Of a stretch of DNA of 32,102 bases, positions 1 through 8,043 are shown piece by piece. Below the pieces are notes generated by a model, which did no database searches, had not been told where the DNA came from, and saw only the letters and a program-made list of their open reading frames with translations. Source of the stretch: a virus; the IMG/VR virus record IMGVR_UViG_3300018476_000030, positions 1-32,102 of that record; one strand, given 5' to 3'. Position 1 is the first letter of the stretch. Every line of letters starts with the position of its first letter. The position numbers and the translations under genes were made by a program.

Positions 1-1
1 A

Positions 2-115
2 GTTGTCGCGATCGAGATCACCCATCTGCGGGGGTTCCTGCACAACGCATACGCCCTGGCGGGGAACGTCAAACACCACGTAACCCCGGGAAGGGATAAA
101 AAAGATGGGCAATGA
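2..115 (+). CDS. 3' end of an unidentified upstream gene (partial)
   Basis: An open frame runs from the window edge and stops at TGA 113-115, overlapping the start of the RecT gene by 11 nt. It encodes about 37 residues with mixed composition (AIEITHLRGFLHNAY near the start, then a basic tail). Of the three frames here this one looks most like protein, and the short overlap matches the packing of this operon. In many phages the gene before recT encodes a partner exonuclease, but the visible tail is too short to support any function. One other frame is also open for a short distance, so confidence is low. Confidence 0.35.
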   Translation, partial: VVAIEITHLRGFLHNAYALAGNVKHHVTPGRDKKDGQ

Positions 116-1064
116 CCTGAAGCTCATCGACCGCGAACTGACCGCCCGCAAGACCATCTTCGCCGAGCTGCTGCCGCCGTCGGTGAGCGCCGACAAATTG
201 ATGCGGACGGTGATGATGTCGGTCGAGCGCAACCCGCGGCTGGCCGAGTGCAGCGTGCAGTCGATCGTCAACGCCGCGACCACTGCGGCGGTGCTGGGCC
301 TGGAGTGCGACGGCGTCACCGGCCAGGGCTATATCGTGCCCTATGGCAACGTCGCCACGTTCCAGATCGGCTATCGCGGCTTTAACACCGTGGCCGCCCG
401 CGCCGGCTACACGATCACCGGCGGCGTGGTGCGCGAAGGCGATGCGTTCGAGTACGAGATGGGCTCGGCGCCGTATGTCCGGCACCGGCCGCTGCACGCC
501 CGCGGCGCCCGCATCGTGTCGGTCTGGGCGTGCGCGACCAGCAACGACCGCCCGCCGATCATCAGGGTGATGGCGATCGAGGAGGTCGAGGAGATCAAGG
601 CGCGCAGCATGGGTGCCCGCAAGAAGGACAGCCCGTGGAACGATCCCGTGATCGGGTATCCGGCGATGGCTGAGAAGTCCGTCAAGCGCAGACTCGCCCG
701 AGACATGCCGATGAGTGTGCTCCAGGCGGCGGCGGCACTGGACAGCGCGCATGACCGGGGATCTCCCGCCCACCTCGACGCAACCGCCCAACTCCACGAA
801 GCCCCCGGCCCCGAATCGAAGGGCACGATCATCGACGTCGAGCCCGCCAACATCCTCGAGCCGGTGAACTGGCCGGTCCACGGTACGCCGAAGCAGTTCT
901 TCGACTACAGCACCGAGTACCTGACCAGCGCCACTATCGAGCAGGCCACTGCCTGGCACGCGCACTACAGCGCCGTCCTGGTCAAGCTCAAGGACCACCC
1001 CAACGAGTACGTCCGCGAGGCGCTGGCCGACCTGCTCGCGCTCTTTGTCGAGAGGTCGACATGA
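105..1064 (+). CDS. recT: RecT-family single-strand DNA annealing protein
   Basis: 319 aa. RecT proteins bind single-stranded DNA and pair complementary strands during phage recombination and replication, usually with a partner exonuclease. The family signature is clear around residues 55-95: ATTAAVLGLECDGVTGQGYI, then VPYGNVATFQIGYRG, the conserved block in which a cellular annealase reads a 'G..Y.vPy....tfqiGYrG' pattern. The ATG at 105 follows AAGGGATAAAAAAG, an acceptable ribosome binding site. The C-terminal third (after about residue 245) has an extra segment rich in aromatic and acidic residues with no motif I recognise. It heads a row of small genes joined by short overlaps (stop TGA 1062-1064 overlaps the next ATG). 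The partner exonuclease would lie left of the window if present. Confidence 0.9.
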   Translation: MGNDLKLIDRELTARKTIFAELLPPSVSADKLMRTVMMSVERNPRLAECSVQSIVNAATTAAVLGLECDGVTGQGYIVPYGNVATFQIGYRGFNTVAARAGYTITGGVVREGDAFEYEMGSAPYVRHRPLHARGARIVSVWACATSNDRPPIIRVMAIEEVEEIKARSMGARKKDSPWNDPVIGYPAMAEKSVKRRLARDMPMSVLQAAAALDSAHDRGSPAHLDATAQLHEAPGPESKGTIIDVEPANILEPVNWPVHGTPKQFFDYSTEYLTSATIEQATAWHAHYSAVLVKLKDHPNEYVREALADLLALFVERST

Positions 1065-1297
1065 CCCTCGCCTTCCAGCCGCTGGTCACCGACCACCTCG
1101 TGCTGCTGTGGTTGAGCCGCGAGGAATGGACGCCGCGCCGCGAGCTCGGCGATCCCAAGGCCGTCGACGTGCTGATCGAGAAGGGCTTCGCCAAGGTGCT
1201 GTTTCACGGCCGGCACTGCGACAGCGGCGGCGACGGCATCACGCTGACGGAGATGGGTTGGCAGGAAGTAGCGCGCATACAGGAGAGGCTGCGATGA
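1061..1297 (+). CDS. small hypothetical protein in recT operon
   Basis: 78 aa, starting at an ATG that overlaps the recT stop in an ATGA junction, so translation is probably coupled to recT. The sequence is mixed alpha/beta in character (HLVLLWLSREEWTPRRELG, then VDVLIEKGFAKVLF and a C-terminal amphipathic helix ending in ERLR). The order of a hydrophobic helix, a charged helix and a beta hairpin could suit a small winged-helix fold, but no catalytic or metal-binding residues stand out and I do not recognise the family. Position suggests an accessory early protein. Confidence 0.75.
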   Translation: MTLAFQPLVTDHLVLLWLSREEWTPRRELGDPKAVDVLIEKGFAKVLFHGRHCDSGGDGITLTEMGWQEVARIQERLR

Positions 1298-1464
1298 CCG
1301 ACATCGTTGAGCGGCTGCGCAAGCCCAGCGGCATAGGCGAGCCGATGGATCACATGGCGATGGAGGAAGCCGCCGACGAGATTGAAAGGCTGCGCGCATT
1401 GAACAGCGAGCTTCTGCTCGGCTTGCAGGACATCAAGGAGCGAATCGAAAGGAACGAGCTGTGA
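1294..1464 (+). CDS. small coiled-coil protein, MTDIVERLR type
   Basis: 56 aa. The ATG at 1294 overlaps the previous stop (ATGA). It opens with MTDIVERLR and continues with MEEAADEIERLRALNSELL, a heptad-like helix, so the product is probably an all-helical coiled coil. Small phage proteins with this opening are common, and I know of no established function. The next gene starts with the same nine residues, which points to duplication (see findings). A longer reading of the same frame exists upstream but would overlap the whole preceding gene, so the ATGA-coupled start is preferred. Confidence 0.72.
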   Translation: MTDIVERLRKPSGIGEPMDHMAMEEAADEIERLRALNSELLLGLQDIKERIERNEL

Positions 1465-1676
1465 CAGACATCGTGGAGCGGCTGCGGGCGGGGCGCAATG
1501 CAGTGCTGGAGGAAGCGGCGAAGGTGGCGGATGAGCATGCAAAGTTCTGCCACAAGGAGGCACATAGCGGCGGCGACTTTCAGCACTTAGTTGCCCGACG
1601 AGACGAGGCAAACTATCTCGCGCAACGCATCCGCTCCCTGAAGCAGGAAAGCCCAGCCAGGGAGAGCGAAGGATGA
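1461..1676 (+). CDS. small helical protein, second MTDIVERLR-type gene
   Basis: 71 aa, GTG start at 1461 inside the GTGA junction with the previous gene. It begins MTDIVERLRAGRNAVLEEAA and continues with a predicted helix containing KVADEHAKFCHKEAHSGG and a C-terminal helix (YLAQRIRSLKQE). The first nine residues are identical to the neighbouring 56-aa protein; the remainder differs. Function unknown. The use of GTG rather than ATG is supported by the conserved N-terminus and the overlap. Confidence 0.72.
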   Translation: MTDIVERLRAGRNAVLEEAAKVADEHAKFCHKEAHSGGDFQHLVARRDEANYLAQRIRSLKQESPARESEG

Positions 1677-1873
1677 GTGACAACCCGCCGCTGGAATCCG
1701 AATACGCGGAGATCGCCCGCCGCCTGCGGGGAGCCGAAGCCGAGATCGAGCGGCTGCGTGCGGCGCTGCGGCGGATAGCCAACGCAGGCATCAGCACCAA
1801 CCACAATGACAACGCAAAGCACTTTGAGTCCGCAATCGCGCACGCCCGCGCCGCACTCGGAGGTAATCCATGA
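1673..1873 (+). CDS. small coiled-coil protein
   Basis: 66 aa, ATG at 1673 in an ATGA overlap. Residues about 10-38 (YAEIARRLRGAEAEIERLRA and on) form a long charged helix with heptad spacing of leucine, isoleucine and alanine. It shares the EIERLRA string with the 56-aa protein two genes upstream. The C-terminal half (SAIAHARAALGG) is a second short helix. Function unknown; it is probably an oligomeric accessory protein of the early operon. Confidence 0.7.
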   Translation: MSDNPPLESEYAEIARRLRGAEAEIERLRAALRRIANAGISTNHNDNAKHFESAIAHARAALGGNP

Positions 1874-2271
1874 GCGACGCCACCCCCTACAAGCCGTCCC
1901 AGTGGCGCAAGAACCGCGGCAGCAAGGTCAGCCTCGACGGCCTGCCAACAGCCGAGGAACTGGCCCAGCAGCCCCATACGGCCGACGACGCCGACAGGTT
2001 CACGCTGTACACCCCCGAGCAGATTGAGGCCGAGACGCGGGACGTGAAGCTCACGATCAGCTTTGGCGATGTCATCAAGGTGCGCGACCAGGCCGAGATG
2101 GTGATCGCCGCCATGCAGGAGATTATTCGCCGGACGCGCCAGCATGATCTAGGATCGGTGCGGCAGCGTATCGAGACCCGAGCCGAGGCCGCCTCTTGCG
2201 GTCGCGCCCTCTCCCGTTTCAATGGCCGCACGCCTTACGGCGAGTGGAAGCCGAAGAAGCGCTCTACTTGA
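1870..2271 (+). CDS. hypothetical protein, last gene of recT operon
   Basis: 133 aa, ATG at 1870 overlapping the previous stop (ATGA). The N-terminus is polar (SQWRKNRGSKVSLDGLPTAE), the middle is beta-like then helical (DVKLTISFGDVIKVRDQAE followed by MVIAAMQEIIRRTRQH), and the C-terminus is basic and probably disordered (GEWKPKKRST). No family recognised. It ends the run of overlapping genes; a 175-bp AT-richer gap follows. Confidence 0.72.
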   Translation: MSDATPYKPSQWRKNRGSKVSLDGLPTAEELAQQPHTADDADRFTLYTPEQIEAETRDVKLTISFGDVIKVRDQAEMVIAAMQEIIRRTRQHDLGSVRQRIETRAEAASCGRALSRFNGRTPYGEWKPKKRST

Positions 2272-2308
2272 TTTCATGTACGGCCTAGATGCGGGATACG
2301 ACCCTGCA

Positions 2309-2336
2309 TTGGTCAATCTATATATTCTACGATAAT
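2309..2336 (+). promoter_or_regulatory. candidate promoter in the 2272-2446 gap
   Basis: The 175-bp gap between the recT operon and the next gene is markedly AT-richer than its surroundings. It contains TTGGTC (2309-2314), a 16-nt spacer and GATAAT (2331-2336), five of six matches to the sigma70 -10 hexamer but only three to the -35. It would drive the GIY-YIG-like gene at 2447. No hairpin or RNA gene was seen in the rest of the gap. Evidence is sequence match only. Confidence 0.35.
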
Positions 2337-2446
2337 AAATAAGGCGGGTTTGCGGCAGCCCTTGATTCCATGTTAAGAATCGCCCTGTCCCCATAACCCA
2401 CAGCGATTATTGTTCCCCCTCCGTACCAACCATATCTGGAGCCACC

Positions 2447-2935
2447 TTGGAACCTAAAGTTCGGGCCTCGCGACGCCTCGGCAAGGACATGTACGAGCAT
2501 GTCAGTCGCATTTACTTCATTGAAGCGGTGAGCCTGAACCTCATCAAGATCGGCTACACCGTCGACCCCGTTAAGCGGTTCATGGGCATGCTCACGATGA
2601 GCCCCGTGCCGCTTTCCCTGCTCGGCAGCATATGGGGCGGCCCGCAGCGCGAAGCCGAAATCCACGCGCAACTGGAGCCCTTTCGCCTGCATGGCGAGTG
2701 GTTCAAGAAGGTGCCCGAGGTCATGGCGGTGGTTAATACTTCTGAACTCTCCTACGGGAACGAGATGCTTAATCAGGTTGCCCGCCAACGCGGCGCGGCC
2801 CTGCAGGAGTACCTGGCCAAGATGAAGCGCGGCGAAGTCGTCCGGCCGACAAAGGGCAAGCACAAACGCCCCAGAAGCCTGAACCCGAGGACCGAGCCCT
2901 ACGAGGCGTCGACACCCCGCCCGCGCCGCCCCTAG
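2447..2935 (+). CDS. GIY-YIG-like T5orf172/MUG113 domain protein
   Basis: 162 aa. The N-terminal half matches the T5orf172/MUG113 branch of the GIY-YIG nuclease superfamily: RIYFIEA (residues 21-27, the GIY strand), LIKIGYT (32-38, the YIG strand), an arginine after it (PVKRF, about 44), QREAEIHAQL (68-77, conserved Glu and His) and LHGEWFK (81-87). Members are found in many phages; some may cut DNA, but activity is generally unproven. The C-terminal third is basic and proline-rich, probably disordered and DNA-contacting. Start choice: TTG at 2447 has TGGAG five bases upstream, whereas the first in-frame ATG (2489) has its purine run almost touching it. It lies convergent to the end of the late module with a 27-bp gap in which I see no clear terminator. 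Confidence 0.8.
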   Translation: MEPKVRASRRLGKDMYEHVSRIYFIEAVSLNLIKIGYTVDPVKRFMGMLTMSPVPLSLLGSIWGGPQREAEIHAQLEPFRLHGEWFKKVPEVMAVVNTSELSYGNEMLNQVARQRGAALQEYLAKMKRGEVVRPTKGKHKRPRSLNPRTEPYEASTPRPRRP

Positions 2936-2962
2936 CCCCGCCCCCTGCCCTAGCCGATCGCC

Positions 2963-3106
2963 TCACCAGATCATCACCAGAAGAAGCGCCTGCACAAACA
3001 GGTGCATCACCGCCAGGATCAGAGCCAGACCCCACGCCGTCTGGGGCCTGACCAGCAGGGTCACGATCGCGATCGTGAAGCAGATCAGGACCAGCCAGCG
3101 CAGCAT
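2963..3106 (-). CDS. 47-aa two-helix membrane protein (holin candidate)
   Basis: Starts at ATG 3106-3104, 13 nt after the stop of the preceding small gene. The product is almost entirely hydrophobic: a first segment (LRWLVLICFTIAIVTLLV), a short turn with RPQT, and a second segment (AWGLALILAVMHLFVQALLLVMIW). Two membrane helices and a position at the very end of the late operon, next to the tailspike, fit a small class II holin or another lysis accessory protein. It lacks the charged C-terminal tail usual in holins, and no endolysin gene is adjacent, so the role is only a suggestion. The ribosome binding site is weak (CCGGCAG). Confidence 0.6.
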   Translation of the reverse strand: MLRWLVLICFTIAIVTLLVRPQTAWGLALILAVMHLFVQALLLVMIW

Positions 3107-3119
3107 CTGCCGGCACTGC

Positions 3120-3236
3120 TCAGTCTTCGAGAAGGTGGATCGAGCAGACGAAGTAGGCGTAGTCGGCTTCCCAAAGGCCGAAGTATTTGTTCCTGCACGG
3201 GAAGCCGAGGATCATGGCGTGGTAGCGCGACAGCAT
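3120..3236 (-). CDS. 38-aa hypothetical protein after the tailspike
   Basis: ATG at 3236-3234 is preceded by TAGGAGAACGCC, a strong AGGAG ribosome binding site that overlaps the stop codon of the tailspike gene, so translation is probably coupled. The 38 residues (MLSRYHAMILGFPCRNKYFG, then LWEADYAYFVCSIHLLED) are aromatic-rich with two cysteines. No family recognised. The good ribosome binding site and tight spacing to both neighbours support a real gene despite its size. Confidence 0.55.
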   Translation of the reverse strand: MLSRYHAMILGFPCRNKYFGLWEADYAYFVCSIHLLED

Positions 3237-3245
3237 GGCGTTCTC

Positions 3246-5471
3246 CTACCCGACCTCGATCTCGCCGCTGATGGTGAGGGTAACGCCATCGCCGCCGGGA
3301 TACGTGCCGTCGTACTTGATGACGGAGAAGGCGTTCTGGCTGTAGTCGATGACGCCGTAGCAGGCCACGGCGCTGCCGGAAATCTGTCCGGAGACCGTCT
3401 GGCGGGCGGCAGCACCCCATAAGCCGGGCAGCCTGACGACCAGGGCGCCGGCGGCGGTACCATTCGTGCCGATGTTCACCGTGGCCTGCACCTTCAGGCG
3501 CTTGCCGAACCAGCTGTAGCGCCCGCTCGACGTGTAGGAGGTAAGCCCGCCGCTCTGCGCCGTGACCGCCGGCGTGTAGGTCTGGATATAGCCTGGCGCG
3601 TTGCTCTGGATGGTCGTCGCATTGGACGGGCCGGTGATCTGATAGCCCATGGTGGTGATGTCGGACAGCGACACCCACTCGTCGGCGTCGATCTTGATCA
3701 GGTCGCCGGTGTTGGCGAAGTCGGAGCCCGAGATGTTTGAGAACATCGCCCGCGCCCCGCCAGTGACGTGGATCTTGGGCTTGGTGTAGTTCGGCGGCAC
3801 CGGCGACGCCGCGCAGAGGATGTGCGCGTTGTTGAGCAGCAGCGTGGTATTTCCGCCGGCGCTGGCAGCGAGCTTGATGTGGTTGCGGTCCATGGTGTGG
3901 CTGGTGCTCATCATGTTGGTGATGTTCACGTTGACCACGCCAACCGAGGATGCGCTGGCCGGAGCGCCCAGCCGGATCGCCTCGAGGCCGGCGCCCGGAC
4001 CCATGCTCAGGAAGCGCAGGTAGAGGCCGGTGAAGTTGACGTAGCACCAACTCGTGTTGCTCTCCGACACGATGTCGATGACACGGTCTGTGACGTCGCC
4101 CGGCGTGACGTAGAGGTTGCTGACGTTCCAGGTGCCCTGCGAGATCACGATCCCTGAATCGTCGAGCATGATGTTGGTCAGGTTCCCCATGTAGTAGGCG
4201 ATCGAGGGCGTGACCGAGCCCTGGTGTATCCAGATCGCCCGCGGCATCTGGATGGCGAAGAAGTCGTTCAGCAGCAGGGTGTCGCAGCGCCCGACCTCGA
4301 GGCCGATGGTCTGGCCGTCCTTCATCACGTTGAACAGGTTCTCGTAGGGCGAGTCGATGCAGCCGAAGCCCCACAGGTGGAAGCGGCTGAAGTGCATGAC
4401 GTCGAGGACTTCGTCGATCTTGACCGAGGTGTGGAAGCACGAGGCTTCCAGGCCGTCGATCCAGCAGCCGCCCGTGCTGTAGCCGCCGCCGCACATGCTG
4501 ATGCCCTTCCAGCCGCGCACGATGCGGATGTTCTCGATCACGGTGCGCGGGGCAGCGTCGGCCATGATCGCCCACGGATACTGGATGACGCTGGCGCGCA
4601 CCGAGACGTTGGGCTGGTAGAACTCGATGGTGAAGTCCTTGAGCGTGGCCGGGTTGCCGTCCTGCCAGTTGTCGACCTCGGGACCGACGCGGATAACGCC
4701 TAGCGCCGCCATGTTGAAGTTGCTGTCGACCATGATGCGGCTGCAGAACTTGGTCTCGCCGAAGATGCCCGAGCCGTAGGGCACGGTCAGCATGTCGGTG
4801 ATCAGGTAATGGCCGCACGGCAGGAAGATGGCGTGGCCGGTGCCGAGAGCCGCCTGGATGGCCGCCGTGTCGTCGGTGACGCCGTCGCCCACCGCACCCC
4901 AGTCGAGCACGTTGACCAGGCCGGCGGTCGGCGTGCCGGGCGATGGTGCCCCGGCCTCGATCTCGGACAGCGTCTTGGTCGACTGCGTGAGGTTGCCGGC
5001 GGCATCCCACGCCAGCACCCGGCTGCGCCGCGTGGTGTTGGGGGCCGCCTCGGTGACCAGGCCGATCTCGTTGGCCGGGATGTGCAGCGCCAGCTGGTCG
5101 ATCGCATAGCCCTGCTGGGCGAGCACCGTGAGGTAGTCGAACTCGGTGTTGACGGTCGCCGCCGGGAACTTGGTGTTGTCGATCAGGGTGACGTTCTGGA
5201 TGGCCGGGACATTGCGCGTGATGAACACGGTGTTGCCGGTGGCCGGCGCGGTGTTGAAGGTGACGGTGCCGCCCGAGGCGTACTCGCCGTCGGCGTAGTC
5301 GCCGCTCACCGCGTAGTCGCCGTTCAGGACGACGACGAACGATCCGGTGGTCTCGTTGCTCAACGAGACGACGAGATCGGTCGGGTCGAAGAATATGTAG
5401 GGGAAGGCGAACGCGGTCGTGACGCCGTTGCCGGCGTAGCGGATCGAGTTGGTGGTGGTTGTGACGGTCAT
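3246..5471 (-). CDS. tailspike with pectate-lyase-like beta-helix
   Basis: 741 aa. Residues about 1-130 resemble the T7 gp17-type virion-anchoring domain of podovirus tail fibres (NSIRYAGNGVTTAFAFPYIF, then beta strands and NTEFDYLTVLAQQGYAID). At about 188-210 is VLDWGAVGDGVTDDTAAIQA, the classic entry motif of pectate_lyase_3 right-handed beta-helix proteins, followed by several hundred residues of beta-helix-like sequence and a C-terminal beta-rich domain (from about 650). Such spikes bind and often cut host surface polysaccharide. Catalytic residues cannot be assigned by eye. It starts 7 nt after the largest ejection protein, with GAGGACGAC before the ATG, and is the last large gene of the late module. 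Confidence 0.88.
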   Translation of the reverse strand: MTVTTTTNSIRYAGNGVTTAFAFPYIFFDPTDLVVSLSNETTGSFVVVLNGDYAVSGDYADGEYASGGTVTFNTAPATGNTVFITRNVPAIQNVTLIDNTKFPAATVNTEFDYLTVLAQQGYAIDQLALHIPANEIGLVTEAAPNTTRRSRVLAWDAAGNLTQSTKTLSEIEAGAPSPGTPTAGLVNVLDWGAVGDGVTDDTAAIQAALGTGHAIFLPCGHYLITDMLTVPYGSGIFGETKFCSRIMVDSNFNMAALGVIRVGPEVDNWQDGNPATLKDFTIEFYQPNVSVRASVIQYPWAIMADAAPRTVIENIRIVRGWKGISMCGGGYSTGGCWIDGLEASCFHTSVKIDEVLDVMHFSRFHLWGFGCIDSPYENLFNVMKDGQTIGLEVGRCDTLLLNDFFAIQMPRAIWIHQGSVTPSIAYYMGNLTNIMLDDSGIVISQGTWNVSNLYVTPGDVTDRVIDIVSESNTSWCYVNFTGLYLRFLSMGPGAGLEAIRLGAPASASSVGVVNVNITNMMSTSHTMDRNHIKLAASAGGNTTLLLNNAHILCAASPVPPNYTKPKIHVTGGARAMFSNISGSDFANTGDLIKIDADEWVSLSDITTMGYQITGPSNATTIQSNAPGYIQTYTPAVTAQSGGLTSYTSSGRYSWFGKRLKVQATVNIGTNGTAAGALVVRLPGLWGAAARQTVSGQISGSAVACYGVIDYSQNAFSVIKYDGTYPGGDGVTLTISGEIEVG

Positions 5472-5478
5472 GTCGTCC

Positions 5479-8043
5479 TCACTGGCCTAATTGGCCGGCA
5501 GCGGCCCCCAGGTTGGGCCCTCGATTGGGCAGCTCCATGTTGCCGGTCGGACCCCACCAGAACTGGGTGCCGGTCTCCTTGCGGGCGCGCTGCTCGATGC
5601 GGCTGAAGGCGCCGCCGGCCTCGGGGTCCCACATTTTCTGCAGCGTGTCCCAGGCCAGGCGGTCGACGCCCAGTGACGTGTAGAACGTCCGGGGCAGAGC
5701 GTACTTGCGCAGGAAGTTGGCGCCCTCGCGGCCGATGTTGGTCTTCTCGCCGCTGAACGCCTGGTTGAGGTTGCCACCGACCAGAGCCGCGGTGTCGGCG
5801 ACAAGCCCGGCGGTCGGCGTCAGGGTGCGGGCGAAATCGGCCTTCGACTTGGTCTGCAGGAAGGTCTTGATCTGGTCGCCCAGCATGCCGCCGGCGCCGC
5901 CCATCGCCGCCGCCTTGAGCCAGAACTCCGGGGTATCCATCGCCTCGGGGTCCTTGCCGGATGCGATGTTCTTGAGCTGATAGGACAGCGCGCCGAGCGC
6001 GGTCGCCTCGATGGCGAGCGCCGCGAGGTACTGGCCGCGGGGCATGTAGCCCTGCTTGCCCATGATGTTGTCGATCGCCCGCCAGCCGTTGAACAGGGTG
6101 ACCGAGCCGACGAAGCCCTTGTACTGGAACGAGCGCAGCACCTCACCGACCAGGGAGCCAGCCTTGGTCTCGCCGAGCAGCATGGCGCGGGTGGTGACGC
6201 CGCCTTCCGGCACCGCGTACTTGGTCTCGGCGTCGATGGCGCCCAGCAGGCGGAGCGCCGGTTCGCGCTGGGCCGCCGTGCCGCTGTGCGCCAGGAAGGC
6301 GGGGTCCATGAACAGCTTCTCGCCGTGCATGGCGTGGACCCGCAGGACATCCCAGTCGGCGGCATCGATGCCGTAGCGCTGCAGCATGGCGCCGAGCCGA
6401 TCGGGCAGAGCATCGAAGTTCTTGCCGGCATGCTCGGCGAAGGTGGCTAAAAACTCGTTGCCGAGCGCGATGCGGCCGGCGTTGGAGTGATGCTCCAGGC
6501 CGGTAGCGCGCATGACGAACTCGGCCGCCTGGCCGCCGATGCGGGACATGCCGGCAGATGCCGCCTCCATGCCTTCGCCCGAGAACATGCTGCCGGGCTT
6601 GCCGATGTTGGCGTTCAGTGTCTCGTCGAAGGCGTCGCGCAGACCGCGCAGGCCGGTCTCGACCATTAGGCCCTGGCGCGTCGCCGTGCGCCGGCCTTCC
6701 GCCCCGCTCAACGAGCCCAGCGCCTCGAGGTAGCGGCCCATCACACGGGTTGAACTGAGACCATTGAACGCCGCCGTCGAACGCAGGAAGGCGAAGTCGG
6801 AGAAGCTCGACAGCACGGCGCCGCCCAACTGGACGGACGACAGCCACGAGCGCACCGCCTGGCCGGTGTTGGCCCAGGTGACGTTGGCCGCGGCGTGGGC
6901 CTGGCCTGACGAGTGGTAGTAGAGCTTCTCCAGCGCGTGCGTCTGGCCCTGGCTGATGCCGCCCTTCTGGCCGAACTGGACGAGGGTGTTGGCCATCTTG
7001 TCGGGATCGCCGCCGAGGATGCGGGCGGTGCCGAGGTCGAGCGACATCTGGTGGAGGTGGCGGCTGAACGCCTCGCCGAGATTGTCGGCGCCGTTGCCGA
7101 AGTCATCGGCGAACTTGAAGTAGGCGGTGTCGGAGGTCCACTCGAACACGCGGCGCTTGTTGTAGCGGTCGGCCATCGTGTCCCTGGTCGTCACGCCGGG
7201 CTCGATTGAGATATTGCCCTTGGTGGCGATGTTGTCGTAGGCGGTGCCGAGGATCTCCTTCACCAGGTCCTCGTCCTTCATCACACCTTCCTTGCGCCAG
7301 GTCTCGCCGCCCGGCTTGAACAGCGCGTCGTCGGCCGAGGAGTGGAAGTCGCGCAGGCGAAGGTCGCCCGATTCCCAGCGCTTGGTCATCTCGGCGACGA
7401 AGCCGTCGCGGCCCATCCCTTTGACCTTCAGCGTGTTGAACTGCTGCGGCAGGAAGTAGTCGGCGAGCTCGCGGATTTTTACGCCTTCCGCTTCCATGGC
7501 GCCGCGCCACCACTCGAGCGTCTTCTTCCACGCCGTGGCGTTCTCCTTGGCGCCGGGTGCTCCGCTCGACTTGCCCAGGATCTCCGACACGGTATGGCGC
7601 GGGGCGACGCGGTCGCGGCTCAGACCGAAATTGCTCGAGCGCAGATCCTCGAGGAAGTCGGTCAGCATGCCGCCCATGGTGCGGAAGACCGCCCGCTGCG
7701 AGGCGACCACCGAGTACTTGCCGCCCTCGCCGCGCACGCGCTCGCCAAGGATCGCCTGCAGGCCGCGGAACAGGCCGGCGCTGTTCTTGGGCGCGTCCTC
7801 CATCAGGCGCTGGGCGTGGAGGATATTGTGGGCGGCGGCCATCCTGTTGGCGCCGACCTCCTCAATCATGCGGCCCGCCGCCTTCGACACCGCGAAGGTG
7901 TAGGCGTCGGTGCCGCCCTTGCCGAGGGCCGCCGCTTCCTTCTCGGCGTCGGCAATGTGCTTCAACAGCTTGTCGGCCGTCGAGCGGGTGATCTTCTTGG
8001 CCGCCACGGCCTCGTTCAGGCAGTCGTCGTACATTCTGGCCAT
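5479..8043 (-). CDS. large internal virion (ejection) protein, gp16-like position
   Basis: 854 aa starting MARMYDDCLNEAVAAKKITR. The ATG at 8043 overlaps the TAA of the preceding gene (TAATG), so I prefer it to a start 8 codons upstream. The protein is mostly helical with amphipathic and glycine/alanine-rich hydrophobic stretches (for example LSSVQLGGAVLSSFSDFAFL and MGGAGGMLGDQIKTFLQ), as expected for proteins carried in the capsid and pushed through the cell envelope to form a channel. The C-terminal region (LPRTFYTSLGVDRLAWDTLQ, then FWWGPTG) resembles the tail of large core proteins in other podoviruses. Function rests on gene order (adaptor, nozzle, three internal proteins, tail fibre) and composition; no enzyme motif is visible. 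Confidence 0.7.
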   Translation of the reverse strand: MARMYDDCLNEAVAAKKITRSTADKLLKHIADAEKEAAALGKGGTDAYTFAVSKAAGRMIEEVGANRMAAAHNILHAQRLMEDAPKNSAGLFRGLQAILGERVRGEGGKYSVVASQRAVFRTMGGMLTDFLEDLRSSNFGLSRDRVAPRHTVSEILGKSSGAPGAKENATAWKKTLEWWRGAMEAEGVKIRELADYFLPQQFNTLKVKGMGRDGFVAEMTKRWESGDLRLRDFHSSADDALFKPGGETWRKEGVMKDEDLVKEILGTAYDNIATKGNISIEPGVTTRDTMADRYNKRRVFEWTSDTAYFKFADDFGNGADNLGEAFSRHLHQMSLDLGTARILGGDPDKMANTLVQFGQKGGISQGQTHALEKLYYHSSGQAHAAANVTWANTGQAVRSWLSSVQLGGAVLSSFSDFAFLRSTAAFNGLSSTRVMGRYLEALGSLSGAEGRRTATRQGLMVETGLRGLRDAFDETLNANIGKPGSMFSGEGMEAASAGMSRIGGQAAEFVMRATGLEHHSNAGRIALGNEFLATFAEHAGKNFDALPDRLGAMLQRYGIDAADWDVLRVHAMHGEKLFMDPAFLAHSGTAAQREPALRLLGAIDAETKYAVPEGGVTTRAMLLGETKAGSLVGEVLRSFQYKGFVGSVTLFNGWRAIDNIMGKQGYMPRGQYLAALAIEATALGALSYQLKNIASGKDPEAMDTPEFWLKAAAMGGAGGMLGDQIKTFLQTKSKADFARTLTPTAGLVADTAALVGGNLNQAFSGEKTNIGREGANFLRKYALPRTFYTSLGVDRLAWDTLQKMWDPEAGGAFSRIEQRARKETGTQFWWGPTGNMELPNRGPNLGAAAGQLGQ

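Noticed and set aside
2272-2446. tRNA or small RNA in the AT-rich gap
   Set aside because: No cloverleaf arms or T-loop sequence could be found on either strand.
3085-5010. Minus-strand 641-codon frame overlapping the tailspike
   Set aside because: Same strand but shifted frame; Arg/His/Pro-rich nonsense over a gene with clear beta-helix motifs.
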